A stretch of 64,000 nt of DNA, taken from NCBI RefSeq assembly GCF_003333265.1, contig NZ_QOLB01000137.1, positions 1-64,000 of the forward strand, in the 5' to 3' direction. The notes under the pieces were generated by a model. The model saw nothing but the letters and a program-made list of their open reading frames with translations, searched no databases and was not told the DNA's origin. This document shows positions 54,735-63,011 of the stretch, piece by piece. The translations under genes and the position numbers were made by a program. The stretch is from Candidatus Halocynthiibacter alkanivorans (GTDB lineage: Bacteria; Pseudomonadota; Alphaproteobacteria; Rhodobacterales; Rhodobacteraceae). Numbering within the stretch: the stretch's first letter is position 1; the number at the start of each line of letters is the position of its first letter.

Positions 54735-55837
54735 GTGTTTTCTGTGCCTTTTTCACCCGCAGAGGGCGCATCTTTACGCGAGGTCGCAGCAGATGCAACC
54801 CGTGCCGCCAGCCGGTCAGAAAATCCGGACTTTGCCAGGGTAAAGGAAAGTTTGATTGCGGCGGAGACACCAGTGGCATCGGCAGAGCCGTGGGACTTGA
54901 CCACAGTGCCGTTCAGCCCGAGGAAAACGCCGCCGTTCACCCGGCGCGGATCGATCCGCCCGGACAGTCGTTTCAGCGATGGCAGCGCCAGAAGCGCGGC
55001 AAATTTGGACAGCAAGTTGGCCCGAAACGCCTGTTTGAGCAGATCCCCAACCAGCCTGGCGGTGCCCTCACCGGTCTTCAGGGCGATATTGCCGGTATAG
55101 CCGTCGGTCACAATCACATCGACCGAATCACCAGGGATATCGCCGCCTTCAACGAATCCGACAAATTCGAACTCACCGGCTTTGGCATTTTCAGAAATCA
55201 GATCATGGGCCAGCTTCAGTTCAGAGCGGCCTTTGTGTTCTTCGGTGCCGACATTCAACAGACCAATACGCGGTCGCGCCAGACCCAGACCATTGCGGGC
55301 ATAAGAGGTGCCCATCATCGCATATTGCAGCAGGTCGTTTTCATCGGCGCGAATATCAGCACCAACATCAAGCATCACATTAAAGCCGCCCGGGTTCTGT
55401 GAGGGCCACAGGCAGGCGATGGCCGGACGGTTGACACCAGGAAGCTTGCGCAGACGGATCATCGACACCGCCATAAGCGCGCCGGTATTGCCACAGCTGA
55501 CAATTGCATCGGCGTCGCCATTGCGCACTGCATCAACGGCGGACCACATAGAAGTGCCCTTGCCACGTCGCATGACCTGACTGGGTTTGTCCTGCATCGA
55601 AACAATATCGTCACAATTGTGGATTTCACAGCGGCCCTGCAGCGATTTGTGCTGCGCCACCAGTGTCTTCAGTTCCGGTTCCGGACCATGAAGAAGAAAC
55701 AGAATTTCAGAATTCTGCCTGGCAGAATGTGCACAGCCGGCGACAACAGTCGCCGGCCCCCGGTCGCCGCCCATGGCGTCAACCGAAATTGTAATGCGCC
55801 GGGCGCCCGTCTGTGTAGCTTGCGAACTCGCTGACAT
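54731..55837 (-). CDS. plsX: phosphate acyltransferase PlsX
   Basis: This 368-residue enzyme makes acyl-phosphate from acyl-ACP, the first step of phospholipid synthesis with PlsY. ISVDAMGGDRGPATVV is the family signature, and CGNTGALMAVS, GADIRADENDLLQYA and TDGYTGNIALKT are its other conserved blocks. The ATG at 55837 is preferred; the frame continues to 55939 across rpmF-side sequence. It lies 22 bases after rpmF and is coupled to fabH. Confidence 0.94.
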   Translation of the reverse strand: MSASSQATQTGARRITISVDAMGGDRGPATVVAGCAHSARQNSEILFLLHGPEPELKTLVAQHKSLQGRCEIHNCDDIVSMQDKPSQVMRRGKGTSMWSAVDAVRNGDADAIVSCGNTGALMAVSMIRLRKLPGVNRPAIACLWPSQNPGGFNVMLDVGADIRADENDLLQYAMMGTSYARNGLGLARPRIGLLNVGTEEHKGRSELKLAHDLISENAKAGEFEFVGFVEGGDIPGDSVDVIVTDGYTGNIALKTGEGTARLVGDLLKQAFRANLLSKFAALLALPSLKRLSGRIDPRRVNGGVFLGLNGTVVKSHGSADATGVSAAIKLSFTLAKSGFSDRLAARVASAATSRKDAPSAGEKGTENT

Positions 55838-55859
55838 ACCTGCGGGTGCCCCGGATAGC

Positions 55860-56066
55860 TTATGCTGCGTCTTCGTCGAGATCGGTCTCGTCAGCTTGTG
55901 CGACGACTTCACGATCGTCGTATTTGCCACAGGCGCCACAGACGTGGTGCGGACGCTTCAGCTCACCGCAGTTCGGGCATTCGGATGGGTTGCTGGCCAC
56001 GAGTGCATCGTGGGAGCGGCGCATGTTGCGCTTGGAGCGTGTCTTTTTATTCTTTTGGACGGCCAT
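55860..56066 (-). CDS. rpmF: 50S ribosomal protein L32
   Basis: This 68-residue protein begins [20 protein letters not shown], the L32 signature, and has a zinc ribbon ([18 protein letters not shown]). The acidic tail is common in alphaproteobacteria. It starts the rpmF-plsX-fabH unit on the minus strand. Confidence 0.96.
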   Translation of the reverse strand: MAVQKNKKTRSKRNMRRSHDALVASNPSECPNCGELKRPHHVCGACGKYDDREVVAQADETDLDEDAA

Positions 56067-56373
56067 GTCTCAACCTTCGGCGTTCAGGGGGGCAGATGCC
56101 CCGTTATCTCTGGGTTACGGCGTCTGATGCGTTCACCGCGCCGAAGTTGAACCCAACTTGTACTCGAGCCCGGGAACATAGTCGGATTCCGGATCGGCGC
56201 AACCAGAATTCTGGTGCACCGGATATGACGGGCCTTTTGCGTGTTTGTGGCAGGTAATTCAAGGAAAAACCGCGCCCTTATACAAACCTTTATCAAAAAA
56301 CATTGCAAACGCCAGTATTTGTTCGGAAATCAGAGCGCCAGCCGACCGCCGGGGCCGGCCGGGCCCGGCGATT
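56067..56373. other. unusually long yceD-rpmF gap
   Basis: No gene is supported in these 307 bases. In most bacteria yceD and rpmF are nearly adjacent, so the gap probably holds an rpmF promoter on the minus strand. A plus-strand terminator-like hairpin lies at its right end (56347-56381). Confidence 0.5.
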
Positions 56374-56381
56374 TTATTTTT
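56347..56381 (+). terminator. plus-strand terminator-like hairpin with no plus-strand gene before it
   Basis: CGCCGGG (56347-56353) pairs with CCCGGCG (56364-56370), and ATTTTATTTTT follows on the plus strand, extending into the end of yceD. It could end an unannotated plus-strand RNA in the yceD-rpmF gap, or be accidental. Confidence 0.35.
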
Positions 56382-56937
56382 CCTGCAACTTGTTGCGCAA
56401 AGCGGCCAGACCCGCAAATGGCTTGGTATCCTCATCGGTCATGGGCGTTACACCTTCTTTGCTGAAAGTGGCCTCGCTCATTTCCGCACCTTCTGCCCTC
56501 GGGTAATCCGGTATTGCCAGTTCCAGCGCTTCAATCATCACTTCGCCAAGATCAAGCCACGCGCCCAGGCGGTCTACCGAATCGTCATCGGGCATTTCGA
56601 TTTCTTCGCCCTGCTCAGTGTCGTCTTCCGGAATCATTGCCAGATAGGTACGCAACATTTTTTCATCTATGCGGGTGCTGACTGGCGTGAGAGTGACCAC
56701 ACAGGGTTGGGTCACCGTAGCGCCCAGATCGGCCTTCAGTTGCCAGTCGGCCTTGCCACTGGCTTGCAGGGTACCCGTAAAACGCAGCTTTTTAAGCCCA
56801 TGCAGCCCAAGTTCTCTGGCGATCGCCGCGCGCGTGGGCGCATCGGGGATCAGCGAGAACTGAGTCGCAGTACGGTTGGGCAGATCGGCGATCCGCAGTG
56901 GATGTGCCCAGGCAAGGGGCGGGGTATTGGCGCTCAT
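56374..56937 (-). CDS. yceD: DUF177 (YceD) family protein
   Basis: This 187-residue protein belongs to the YceD/DUF177 family linked to rRNA processing and L32. LRFTGTLQASGKADWQLKADLGATVTQPCVV, seen in part as GKADWQLKADLGATVTQPC, is the conserved core, and acidic blocks (EDDTEQGEEIEMPDDD) follow, as usual. The ATG at 56937 follows GGAGCG. It is divergent from bamE with 81 bases between. Confidence 0.88.
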   Translation of the reverse strand: MSANTPPLAWAHPLRIADLPNRTATQFSLIPDAPTRAAIARELGLHGLKKLRFTGTLQASGKADWQLKADLGATVTQPCVVTLTPVSTRIDEKMLRTYLAMIPEDDTEQGEEIEMPDDDSVDRLGAWLDLGEVMIEALELAIPDYPRAEGAEMSEATFSKEGVTPMTDEDTKPFAGLAALRNKLQEK

Positions 56938-57018
56938 CGGTTGCGCTCCGTCTTGATCAGATGTGAAACCTTCTGTAAGCCGATACGAGGCAAGACCAGG
57001 CAAGGCAAGAGGGACAGT

Positions 57019-57474
57019 ATGCAGAAAATGTCGACACGGGTCCGTTTGGGCATTTTTGCAATGGCTTTTGTCACGTTGTCGGCCTGTGCCGCACAATACC
57101 GCAATACCGGCTATGTTCCCAGACAAGAACAACTTGCGGATCTGACCGTGGGCTTTGACACCCGCGAAAGCCTTGCCACCTCCATTGGTGCGCCAACGGC
57201 GCAGGGCATGCAAAAAGATGGCACCTGGTATTATGTCGGCAGCCGGTTCCGCCAGTTTGCCTGGCAGGAAGCCAGGGAAGTCGACCGCCAGGTGGTTGCG
57301 CTCAGCTTTGATTCGCGTGGTGTGCTGTCCAATGTTGAACGCTTCGGACTGGACGACGGCCGGGTCGTTGCTCTGTCGCGCCGGGTGACCGACGACAATA
57401 TCAAAGGCGTAACCTTCCTGCAGCAACTGCTCGGCGGGCTGGGACAAATTTCGGCCGATCAACTGATCCAGTAA
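57019..57474 (+). CDS. bamE: outer membrane assembly factor BamE
   Basis: This 151-residue lipoprotein (Cys23 in the lipobox LSAC) belongs to the SmpA/OmlA family. NTGYVPRQEQLADLTVGFDTRESLATSIGAP, seen in part as GYVPRQEQLADL, and WYYVGSRFRQFAW are the family blocks. It binds phosphatidylglycerol and stabilises the BAM complex; BamB is encoded at 34.5 kb. The ATG at 57019 follows AGGGA. A terminator follows at 57496. Confidence 0.92.
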   Translation: MQKMSTRVRLGIFAMAFVTLSACAAQYRNTGYVPRQEQLADLTVGFDTRESLATSIGAPTAQGMQKDGTWYYVGSRFRQFAWQEAREVDRQVVALSFDSRGVLSNVERFGLDDGRVVALSRRVTDDNIKGVTFLQQLLGGLGQISADQLIQ

Positions 57475-57495
57475 CGCGGTCCGATATCTGGAATG

Positions 57496-57540
57496 AAAAG
57501 CGCGGCCCGCCGGAAGCACCGGGGCTGCGTTTTTGTTTTT
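57496..57540 (+). terminator. terminator of bamE
   Basis: GCGGCCC (57502-57508) pairs imperfectly with GGGGCTGC (57521-57528) and is followed by GTTTTTGTTTTT. It lies just beyond the bamE stop. Confidence 0.6.
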
Positions 57541-57611
57541 GGGGGAGGTCCGCAGATCGGGCTGCCGGTGTTGAACTCCGGACGGACGCCAGAATACAGC
57601 GCAGTGCCAGA

Positions 57612-57734
57612 CCTTGGGGAGGCGTGAAACGCCTTGCCGTGGGGAGTGAGAACCGTCTCGGAAATGATCTGGGGGACCATTTCAGGTTTGAACGGGCGGA
57701 GCCCTGAAACAGGCGTTGCCCGGTGGTGCCGGGC
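57612..57734. repeat. palindromic intergenic element, copy C
   Basis: CTTGGGGAGGCGTGAAACGCC (read in part) contains the perfect hairpin GGCGT/ACGCC (57621-57633). GCCCGG (57718-57723) and CCGGGC (57729-57734) form a second hairpin. Copy B has both the TTGGGGAGGCG block and the GCCCGG hairpin. Confidence 0.5.
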
Positions 57735-57901
57735 AAAGGAACTTAATCCCCGGTCAGCCTGCCAGGCGGGCCAGAAAAAACTGCTTCTGAGGCGTGGATC
57801 TTCTCATTTGAAATCCGCGGCCTCCGCAGGCTCAGGCGCTGCCCTTTATCCTGACGTTTGGTCAAAGTTCCAATCCGTCCAGTACACTGAGCGGACAGGG
57901 C

Positions 57902-58297
57902 TTACTTCTTCTCTTTGAAATCCAGCGACACGCCATTGATGCAATAGCGCAGCCCGCCCGGACCAGGGCCGTCGGGGAAGACATGTCCCAGATGGGCAGC
58001 ACATTTGTCGCAATGCACCTCGGTGCGGCGCATACCAAAGCTCAGATCATGTGTCTCACCGACCGGCGCGCCGTCTTTGGGCGCGGAAAATGAAGGCCAG
58101 CCACAACCGCTTTCAAACTTTTCACTCTGTTCAAACAGTTCTGCACCACAGCAGCTGCAATGGAAGACCCCTTCAGACTTCGGGAACCCGGGATGGGAAA
58201 AAGCCCGTTCGGTGCCGGCCTGGCGCGTCACCCGATAGGTCTCCGCATCCAGCATCTCGCGCCACTCTTCATCAGACCGGATATTTTTGTCACTCAT
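57902..58297 (-). CDS. msrB: peptide-methionine (R)-S-oxide reductase
   Basis: This 131-residue enzyme reduces the R-epimer of methionine sulfoxide. The resolving/catalytic Cys119 is in RYCINGVSL. Zinc ligands are C47, C50, C96 and C99, and GCGWPSF is the signature loop. The start at 58297 gives the family N-terminus; the frame to 58342 is less likely. Confidence 0.95.
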   Translation of the reverse strand: MSDKNIRSDEEWREMLDAETYRVTRQAGTERAFSHPGFPKSEGVFHCSCCGAELFEQSEKFESGCGWPSFSAPKDGAPVGETHDLSFGMRRTEVHCDKCAAHLGHVFPDGPGPGGLRYCINGVSLDFKEKK

Positions 58298-58402
58298 CGT
58301 GCTGGCTCCCCATGTTGCCGCCCTGGCCCCACCTTGCGGCACCCGGGCTTTCCCCCTTACTTATAGGTCGGGCCCCGGTCTGCAAATCACAATGGAGATA
58401 TT

Positions 58403-59257
58403 ATGCTGCTTTTGCGCAAAGGGCGCTACCAGGCGCGGCTCGCGGAGAGCCCTGCGGATATCGACGCGGCGCAGCGGCTGCGCCATCTGGCTTTTGTGGC
58501 AGGTCGCAGCACAGAGGGGCACTCAGAGGGGCACTCAGAGGGTCGCACAGAGAAGCACACAGAGAGGCACACAGAAAATCATTCGGCGGGGTGCTCATCG
58601 GATCAGGCTGCAGTCCGGGCGGACGGGCGCGATGCCGACCGGTTTGATGCGCTGTGCAAACATGTGCTGGTGAAGGATGTCGCAACCGGCGCCCTGGTCT
58701 GTTGTTTCCGGCTGCTGCCGCTGGCGTCGGGCGCAGACATTTCCCAGAGCTATTCGGCGCAGTTTTATAATCTCTCAAAACTGGCGGCCTTCCCCGGTCC
58801 GATGCTGGAAATGGGTCGTTTCTGTATCCATCCGGCCTGGTTTGACCCCGATATTATGCGCCTGGCCTGGCTGGCGCTGACGCGCTTTGTCGATGAGGCC
58901 GGCGTGGCGCTGCTGTTTGGCTGCAGTTCCTTTCAGGGCACCGATGCCGGCACCTGTGCGGATGCGTTTGCCTGGCTCAGAGCCCGCCACCTTGCGCCAG
59001 AGAGCCAGGCACCGGGCATCAAAGCGTCGGAGGTGGTTCCTTTTCCCCCGCAGGAGGGGAATGAACCCGACCTGCGGCGCGCTATGGCGCAGATACCGCC
59101 TTTATTGCGCAGCTATCTGATGATGGGGGGGTGGGTCAGCGATCATGCGGTGGTGGACCGGCAGCTGAACACGCTGCATGTGTTCACGGGGCTGGAAATC
59201 AAAACCATCCCGCCAGCACGGGCGCGTCTGCTGCGCAGCGCCGCCGGACAGGCGTAA
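58403..59257 (+). CDS. olsB: L-ornithine N-alpha-acyltransferase OlsB, with His-rich repeat insert
   Basis: This 284-residue GNAT-like protein matches OlsB, which acylates ornithine with 3-hydroxyacyl-ACP to give lyso-ornithine lipid. The core includes CFRLLPL, LSKLAAFPGPMLEMGRFCIHP and LFGCSSFQGTD. Between the N-terminal strand and the core (residues 37-60) six 12-bp repeats (58511-58582) encode TEGH/SEGH/TEKH-type tetrapeptides, a His-rich insert absent from the usual family. GGAGA precedes the ATG at 58403. The stop codon lies inside a 90-bp duplicated segment. An AHL-synthase identity is less likely because no luxR-type gene or signature is present. Confidence 0.82.
   Translation: MLLLRKGRYQARLAESPADIDAAQRLRHLAFVAGRSTEGHSEGHSEGRTEKHTERHTENHSAGCSSDQAAVRADGRDADRFDALCKHVLVKDVATGALVCCFRLLPLASGADISQSYSAQFYNLSKLAAFPGPMLEMGRFCIHPAWFDPDIMRLAWLALTRFVDEAGVALLFGCSSFQGTDAGTCADAFAWLRARHLAPESQAPGIKASEVVPFPPQEGNEPDLRRAMAQIPPLLRSYLMMGGWVSDHAVVDRQLNTLHVFTGLEIKTIPPARARLLRSAAGQA
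58511..58582 (+). repeat. 12-bp in-frame tandem repeat within olsB
   Basis: Six units of 12 bp (start 58511, 58523, 58535, 58547, 58559, 58571) read ACAGAGGGGCAC with variations. Each encodes T/S-E-G/K/R/N-H (one R in place of H). The period is a multiple of three, so copy changes keep the frame. Confidence 0.85.
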
Positions 59258-59430
59258 CGCCTGATTGCGGCCCCGCTAGCCCGTTGGCCCACAGTTGATT
59301 TGCCAACAGCAGCTTTGTAGGTCGCTGCAATCGCCGGGCAGGCGTGTCGCCTGATGTCCACGCTGCCGCGTCAGCGCACCGGGCCTAAAAGTGATTTGCC
59401 AACAGCAGTTTTGCACGTAACTGCTGCCGC
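59243..59430. repeat. two 90-96 bp direct repeats at the 3' end of olsB
   Basis: Unit 1 (from 59243) and unit 2 (from 59333) share GCCGGACAGGCG/GCCGGGCAGGCG and, further on, GATTTGCCAACAGCAG (59297 and 59393). Each carries the palindrome CAGGCG-NNN-CGCCTG (TAA or TGT as the loop), and in unit 1 that loop is the olsB stop codon. The remaining gap to the ABC-F gene holds nothing else. Confidence 0.7.
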
Positions 59431-59533
59431 CGGAGCACCACACCGGTCAGTTCTCTGGCTGAAACGGCGCGTTGCATGGCCCGAACCGTCGCTTGGCATT
59501 GACGCGCCCGCCGCCGGGCGTTAGCTGAGCGTT

Positions 59534-61348
59534 ATGGCACGCGCACCCTTACTCCAGCTCTCCGATATCTCGCTTACTTTTGGCGGTGATCCTGTATTTA
59601 ACGGCCTCGATCTGGTGGTCCAGCAAGGCGATCATGTCGCACTTGTTGGCCGCAACGGCTCGGGCAAATCAACCCTGATGAAAGTCATGGCCTCGCTGGT
59701 GGAGGCGGACAGCGGCAGTCGTATCATCCGCCCCGGTACCGCGGTGGGCTATATGGATCAGCACCCGGACATCTCCGGATTTGACACGCTGGGCGAATTT
59801 GCCGCCAGTGGTCTCGCTGCGGGCGAAGAATACAAAGTGGCGATGGCCGCCGAAGGGCTGAAATTCGACCCGGATGGCAAGACCGCCACAGCCTCGGGCG
59901 GCGAGCGTCGCCGCGCGGCACTGGCCAAACTGCTGGCCGAAGCACCCGGGCTGATGCTGCTGGACGAGCCGACCAACCACCTGGACATCGAAGCCATCGC
60001 CTGGCTGGAAGACCAGCTGAAGAACACCCGCGCCGCTTTTGTGCTGATTTCCCACGACCGGGCATTCCTGCGCGCCCTGACCAAAGCCACCCTGTGGATC
60101 GACCGGGGCGCGGTGCGTCGTCAGGAACAGGGGTTTGACGCTTTTGAGGCCTGGCGCGACAAGACCTGGGAAGAAGAAGACATCAACCGCCACAAGCTCG
60201 ACCGCAAAATCAAATCTGAGGCCCGCTGGGCGGTGGAAGGCATTTCTGCGCGGCGCAAACGCAACCAGGGCCGGGTGCGCGCCCTTGGTGATTTGCGCGC
60301 GGAACGCGGCAATATGATCCGCCGCCAGGGCGCTGCTGCCATGGCTTTGGATTCGGGGCAGAAATCCGGCAAACGAGTGGTGGAAGCCTTCGGTATTTCC
60401 AAAACCTTTGACGGCAAAACCATCTGCCGCGATTTTTCGATCAAAATCGCCCGTGGCGACCGGATCGCCTTTGTCGGTCCCAACGGGGTTGGCAAAACCA
60501 CGCTGTTGAAAATGCTCACCGGCGAGCTGGCGCCTGACGGTGGCGAGGTCAAACTGGGCACACGGCTTGAAATGGCAGTGTTTGATCAGAACCGCTCCAA
60601 ACTCGACCCGGATCTCAGCCTGTGGGACAGCATGACCTCAGAAGAGGGCATGCGCGTTTCCGGCAAGGCCGATCAGGTGATGGTGCGCGGACAACCCAAA
60701 CACGTGGTTGGCTATCTGAAAGAATTTCTGTTTGACGAAAGCCAGGTCCGCGCCCCGGTGCGCAGCCTCTCAGGCGGCGAAAAAGCCCGGCTGCTGCTGG
60801 CCAAAATCATGGCGCGCGAATCCAATGTGCTGGTGCTCGATGAACCGACCAACGATCTCGATGTGGAAACACTCGATCTGCTGCAGGAACTGCTGACCGA
60901 TTTTGACGGAACTGTTCTGCTGGTCAGCCACGACCGCGACTTTATCGACCGGGTGGCGACGATGACCGTGGCGATGGAGGGCGATGGCGATGCCACGCTC
61001 TATCCCGGCGGCTGGAGCGATTATCAGGATCAGCGCCAGGAGCGACTCGGTATTGACGTCACAGTCAAACCCTCGCGGCAAAACGGGGGGAAATCTGCGG
61101 CTGCAGAGAAAAAACCCGCCGGCGCGCTGAGCTATACGGAACAACACCGCCTGGAAGAGCTGCCCGGCATCATGGAACGGCTGGAAGCGGAGATCGTCAA
61201 AGTCACCGATTTCATGTCGGACCCGGATCTGTTCACCAAAGAGCCGCTGAAATTCCAGAAAGCCACCGATGCGCTGCTGGAACGTCAGGCCGCGCTGGAC
61301 GCTGCCGAAGAAGAGTGGATGGCGCTGGAAGATCGGGCGGCGAAATAA
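59534..61348 (+). CDS. ABC-F family ATPase (Uup-like)
   Basis: This 604-residue protein has two ABC ATPase domains with no membrane part: Walker A GRNGSGKST and GPNGVGKTT, signature motifs ASGGERRRAA and LSGGEKARLL, and Walker B regions LMLLDEPTNHLD and VLVLDEPTNDLD. A charged C-terminal coiled-coil (about 540-604) is typical of Uup. ABC-F proteins act on ribosomes or in DNA repair; the specific substrate here is unknown. Confidence 0.93.
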   Translation: MARAPLLQLSDISLTFGGDPVFNGLDLVVQQGDHVALVGRNGSGKSTLMKVMASLVEADSGSRIIRPGTAVGYMDQHPDISGFDTLGEFAASGLAAGEEYKVAMAAEGLKFDPDGKTATASGGERRRAALAKLLAEAPGLMLLDEPTNHLDIEAIAWLEDQLKNTRAAFVLISHDRAFLRALTKATLWIDRGAVRRQEQGFDAFEAWRDKTWEEEDINRHKLDRKIKSEARWAVEGISARRKRNQGRVRALGDLRAERGNMIRRQGAAAMALDSGQKSGKRVVEAFGISKTFDGKTICRDFSIKIARGDRIAFVGPNGVGKTTLLKMLTGELAPDGGEVKLGTRLEMAVFDQNRSKLDPDLSLWDSMTSEEGMRVSGKADQVMVRGQPKHVVGYLKEFLFDESQVRAPVRSLSGGEKARLLLAKIMARESNVLVLDEPTNDLDVETLDLLQELLTDFDGTVLLVSHDRDFIDRVATMTVAMEGDGDATLYPGGWSDYQDQRQERLGIDVTVKPSRQNGGKSAAAEKKPAGALSYTEQHRLEELPGIMERLEAEIVKVTDFMSDPDLFTKEPLKFQKATDALLERQAALDAAEEEWMALEDRAAK

Positions 61349-61443
61349 CTGACGTCACGCAACCTGTTGGTTTGCATAGCTGTTCACGCTAGATATTTTG
61401 TGGACAGGCGGGGGCAGGGCGCTCCCTGACAGGTGGTTCAGAT

Positions 61444-61902
61444 ATGATGACTCTGGTGCAAATTCTGCTGTTGAGTGTTGCGGTGCTCATTGGCGGCGCT
61501 GCGGCCTGGGTGCGCTTTGCCCCCAGCGATCCGGAACTCTGGCATGTGGCGCCGCTGCGAGCGGCTGATCCGGGCCGGGCAGGATATCTGTTGATGGCGT
61601 CCAGTGCCGACAACCCGGTTCTTGAGGCAGATACAAGCGAAGTGCTGCGCGCGCTGGACGGGATTGCCCGCGCCACGGCGCGCACCAAAGTGCTGACCGG
61701 ATCTGTTGCTGAAGGCCGCATCACCTATATCACCCGCAGCCGTTTCTGGGGTTTTCCCGATTACACCTCCGTGACCGCGACAGACGTGACTGGCGGCAGC
61801 CAACTGGTGATTTTCGCCCGCCTGCGCTTCGGGCGCTCTGATCTGGGCGTGAACAAGGCGCGCGTGTTGAGCTGGATGGCACAGTTGCGCCAGGCGCTTT
61901 AA
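61444..61902 (+). CDS. DUF1499 domain protein
   Basis: This 152-residue protein has an N-terminal membrane segment (about residues 3-22) and a DUF1499-type domain. YITRSRFWGFPDYTSVTA and ARLRFGRSDLGVNKARV are the conserved parts. Function is not known. AGGTGG lies eight bases before the ATG at 61444. A small hairpin follows at 61918. Confidence 0.8.
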   Translation: MMTLVQILLLSVAVLIGGAAAWVRFAPSDPELWHVAPLRAADPGRAGYLLMASSADNPVLEADTSEVLRALDGIARATARTKVLTGSVAEGRITYITRSRFWGFPDYTSVTATDVTGGSQLVIFARLRFGRSDLGVNKARVLSWMAQLRQAL

Positions 61903-61917
61903 CCTTCGCACGGTCTG

Positions 61918-61933
61918 CCGATCTGCTGATCGG
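61918..61933 (+). terminator. possible hairpin after the DUF1499 gene
   Basis: CCGATC (61918-61923) and GATCGG (61928-61933) form a 6-bp stem with a TGCT loop. TAAAATATT follows, an A/T-rich but not U-only tail. Confidence 0.35.
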
Positions 61934-62078
61934 TAAAATATTCTTCCGCTCAAGTGATTGGTTTTACTGAATAACCACGCGGGCGCGACGATAACCTGGT
62001 CTTTTTTGCTCCTTGTGTGACAAACTCACCGAACTCGCCAGCGGGTTGAAGTAGGGTTTGCAAAAAGGAAACGCACAA

Positions 62079-62123
62079 ATGAATATTTCGAAACTCAAAA
62101 GGGAGCGTGGTCGTGGTCACTGA
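62079..62123 (+). CDS. 14-codon leader reading frame overlapping the YeeE start
   Basis: An ATG at 62079 with AAGGAA about nine bases upstream opens a 14-codon frame ([14 protein letters not shown]) ending at TGA 62121-62123. It overlaps the start codon of the YeeE gene in a different frame, so ribosomes finishing it could restart there. It may be a leader peptide or chance. Confidence 0.35.
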   Translation: MNISKLKRERGRGH

Positions 62124-62544
62124 ATTCACCCCCTGGGCCTCACTGATCGGCGGCATACTGATCGGGCTCGCCGCGGTTCTGCTGATGTTGCTGCGCGGAC
62201 GCGTCTTTGGCGCCACCGGCATCCTCGCAGGTGTCCTGAGCCCTTCCGGCAGCTCTGACTGGACCTGGCGGGCGCAGCTGCTGGCCGGCATGGTCACCGG
62301 GCCGCTGCTGTATTCACTGCTGTTTGGTCAGATGCCGGTGATCCAGGTGCCGGTCTCTACCCCGATGATGGTAATCGGAGGCGTGATCGTTGGTATCGGC
62401 GTCACCTTTGGCTCCGGCTGTACTTCGGGCCACGGCGTTTGCGGCATGGCCCGCCTGTCGCCGCGCTCCATCGTCGCCACTGCAGTATTCATGCTGTTCA
62501 CCTTCCTGACGGTCTATGTGGTCCGTCATGTTCTTGGCCTGTGA
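62113..62544 (+). CDS. YeeE/YedE-type membrane protein, first half (PmpA-like)
   Basis: This 143-residue inner-membrane protein has four hydrophobic segments and the conserved Cys motif [17 protein letters not shown] of the YeeE/YedE thiosulfate-uptake fold. The second half is encoded by the next gene, so the pair together equals one full YeeE. The GTG at 62113 is chosen because GGGAG (62101-62105) is seven bases upstream. Neighbouring persulfide dioxygenase points to sulfane-sulfur or sulfite handling. Confidence 0.88.
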   Translation: MVTEFTPWASLIGGILIGLAAVLLMLLRGRVFGATGILAGVLSPSGSSDWTWRAQLLAGMVTGPLLYSLLFGQMPVIQVPVSTPMMVIGGVIVGIGVTFGSGCTSGHGVCGMARLSPRSIVATAVFMLFTFLTVYVVRHVLGL

Positions 62545-62554
62545 GGAACGTCTG

Positions 62555-62977
62555 ATGAAACATGTACTTACCTTTTTGACGGGGCTGGTGTTCGGGCTGG
62601 GTATCGTGATGTCCGGCATGTCCAACCCTGCGAAAGTGATTAACTTTTTCGACATCGCCGGCAGCTGGGACCCCAGTCTGGCCTTTGTCATGGGCGGCGC
62701 GGTGGTGGTGACGTTCATTGGTTACCGCTTTGTGCTGAAACGACCCGCGCCAATGATGGACACAGCGTTTAACGTGCCTTCCAGCCGTTTGATCGACCGC
62801 AGGCTTGTCGGCGGTTCCGCCCTGTTTGGCATTGGCTGGGGCATTGCCGGGTTCTGCCCGGGTGGCGCATTGCCGGCGCTTGGCACGCTGAACCCGGACG
62901 TGCTGATCTTTGTTGCCTCTCTGGTGACCGGAATTTTTGCCGCCAAAACCATGATGAATAAGACTGCAACAATCTGA
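62555..62977 (+). CDS. YeeE/YedE-type membrane protein, second half (DUF6691, PmpB-like)
   Basis: This 140-residue protein has four membrane helices and the motif GFCPGGALPALGTL, which pairs with the Cys motif of the preceding gene. SGMSNPAKVINFFD near the N-terminus is the family signature. It starts ten bases after the first half, so the two proteins are probably made together and assemble in the membrane. Confidence 0.88.
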   Translation: MKHVLTFLTGLVFGLGIVMSGMSNPAKVINFFDIAGSWDPSLAFVMGGAVVVTFIGYRFVLKRPAPMMDTAFNVPSSRLIDRRLVGGSALFGIGWGIAGFCPGGALPALGTLNPDVLIFVASLVTGIFAAKTMMNKTATI

Positions 62978-63011
62978 CAATGAGTGTCCGGCAGCATATA
63001 CGGAGAAAGAG

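Larger units (their letters stand above)
57475..57901. other. intergenic region with terminator and palindromic repeats
   Basis: No gene is supported in these 427 bases. It holds the bamE terminator and copy C of the dispersed palindromic element; a third block (57741-57860) shares CAGGCTCAGGCGC with copy A. Confidence 0.6.

Noticed and set aside
58403-59257. Acyl-homoserine lactone synthase
   Set aside because: The core matches OlsB better and no luxR-type gene is adjacent.
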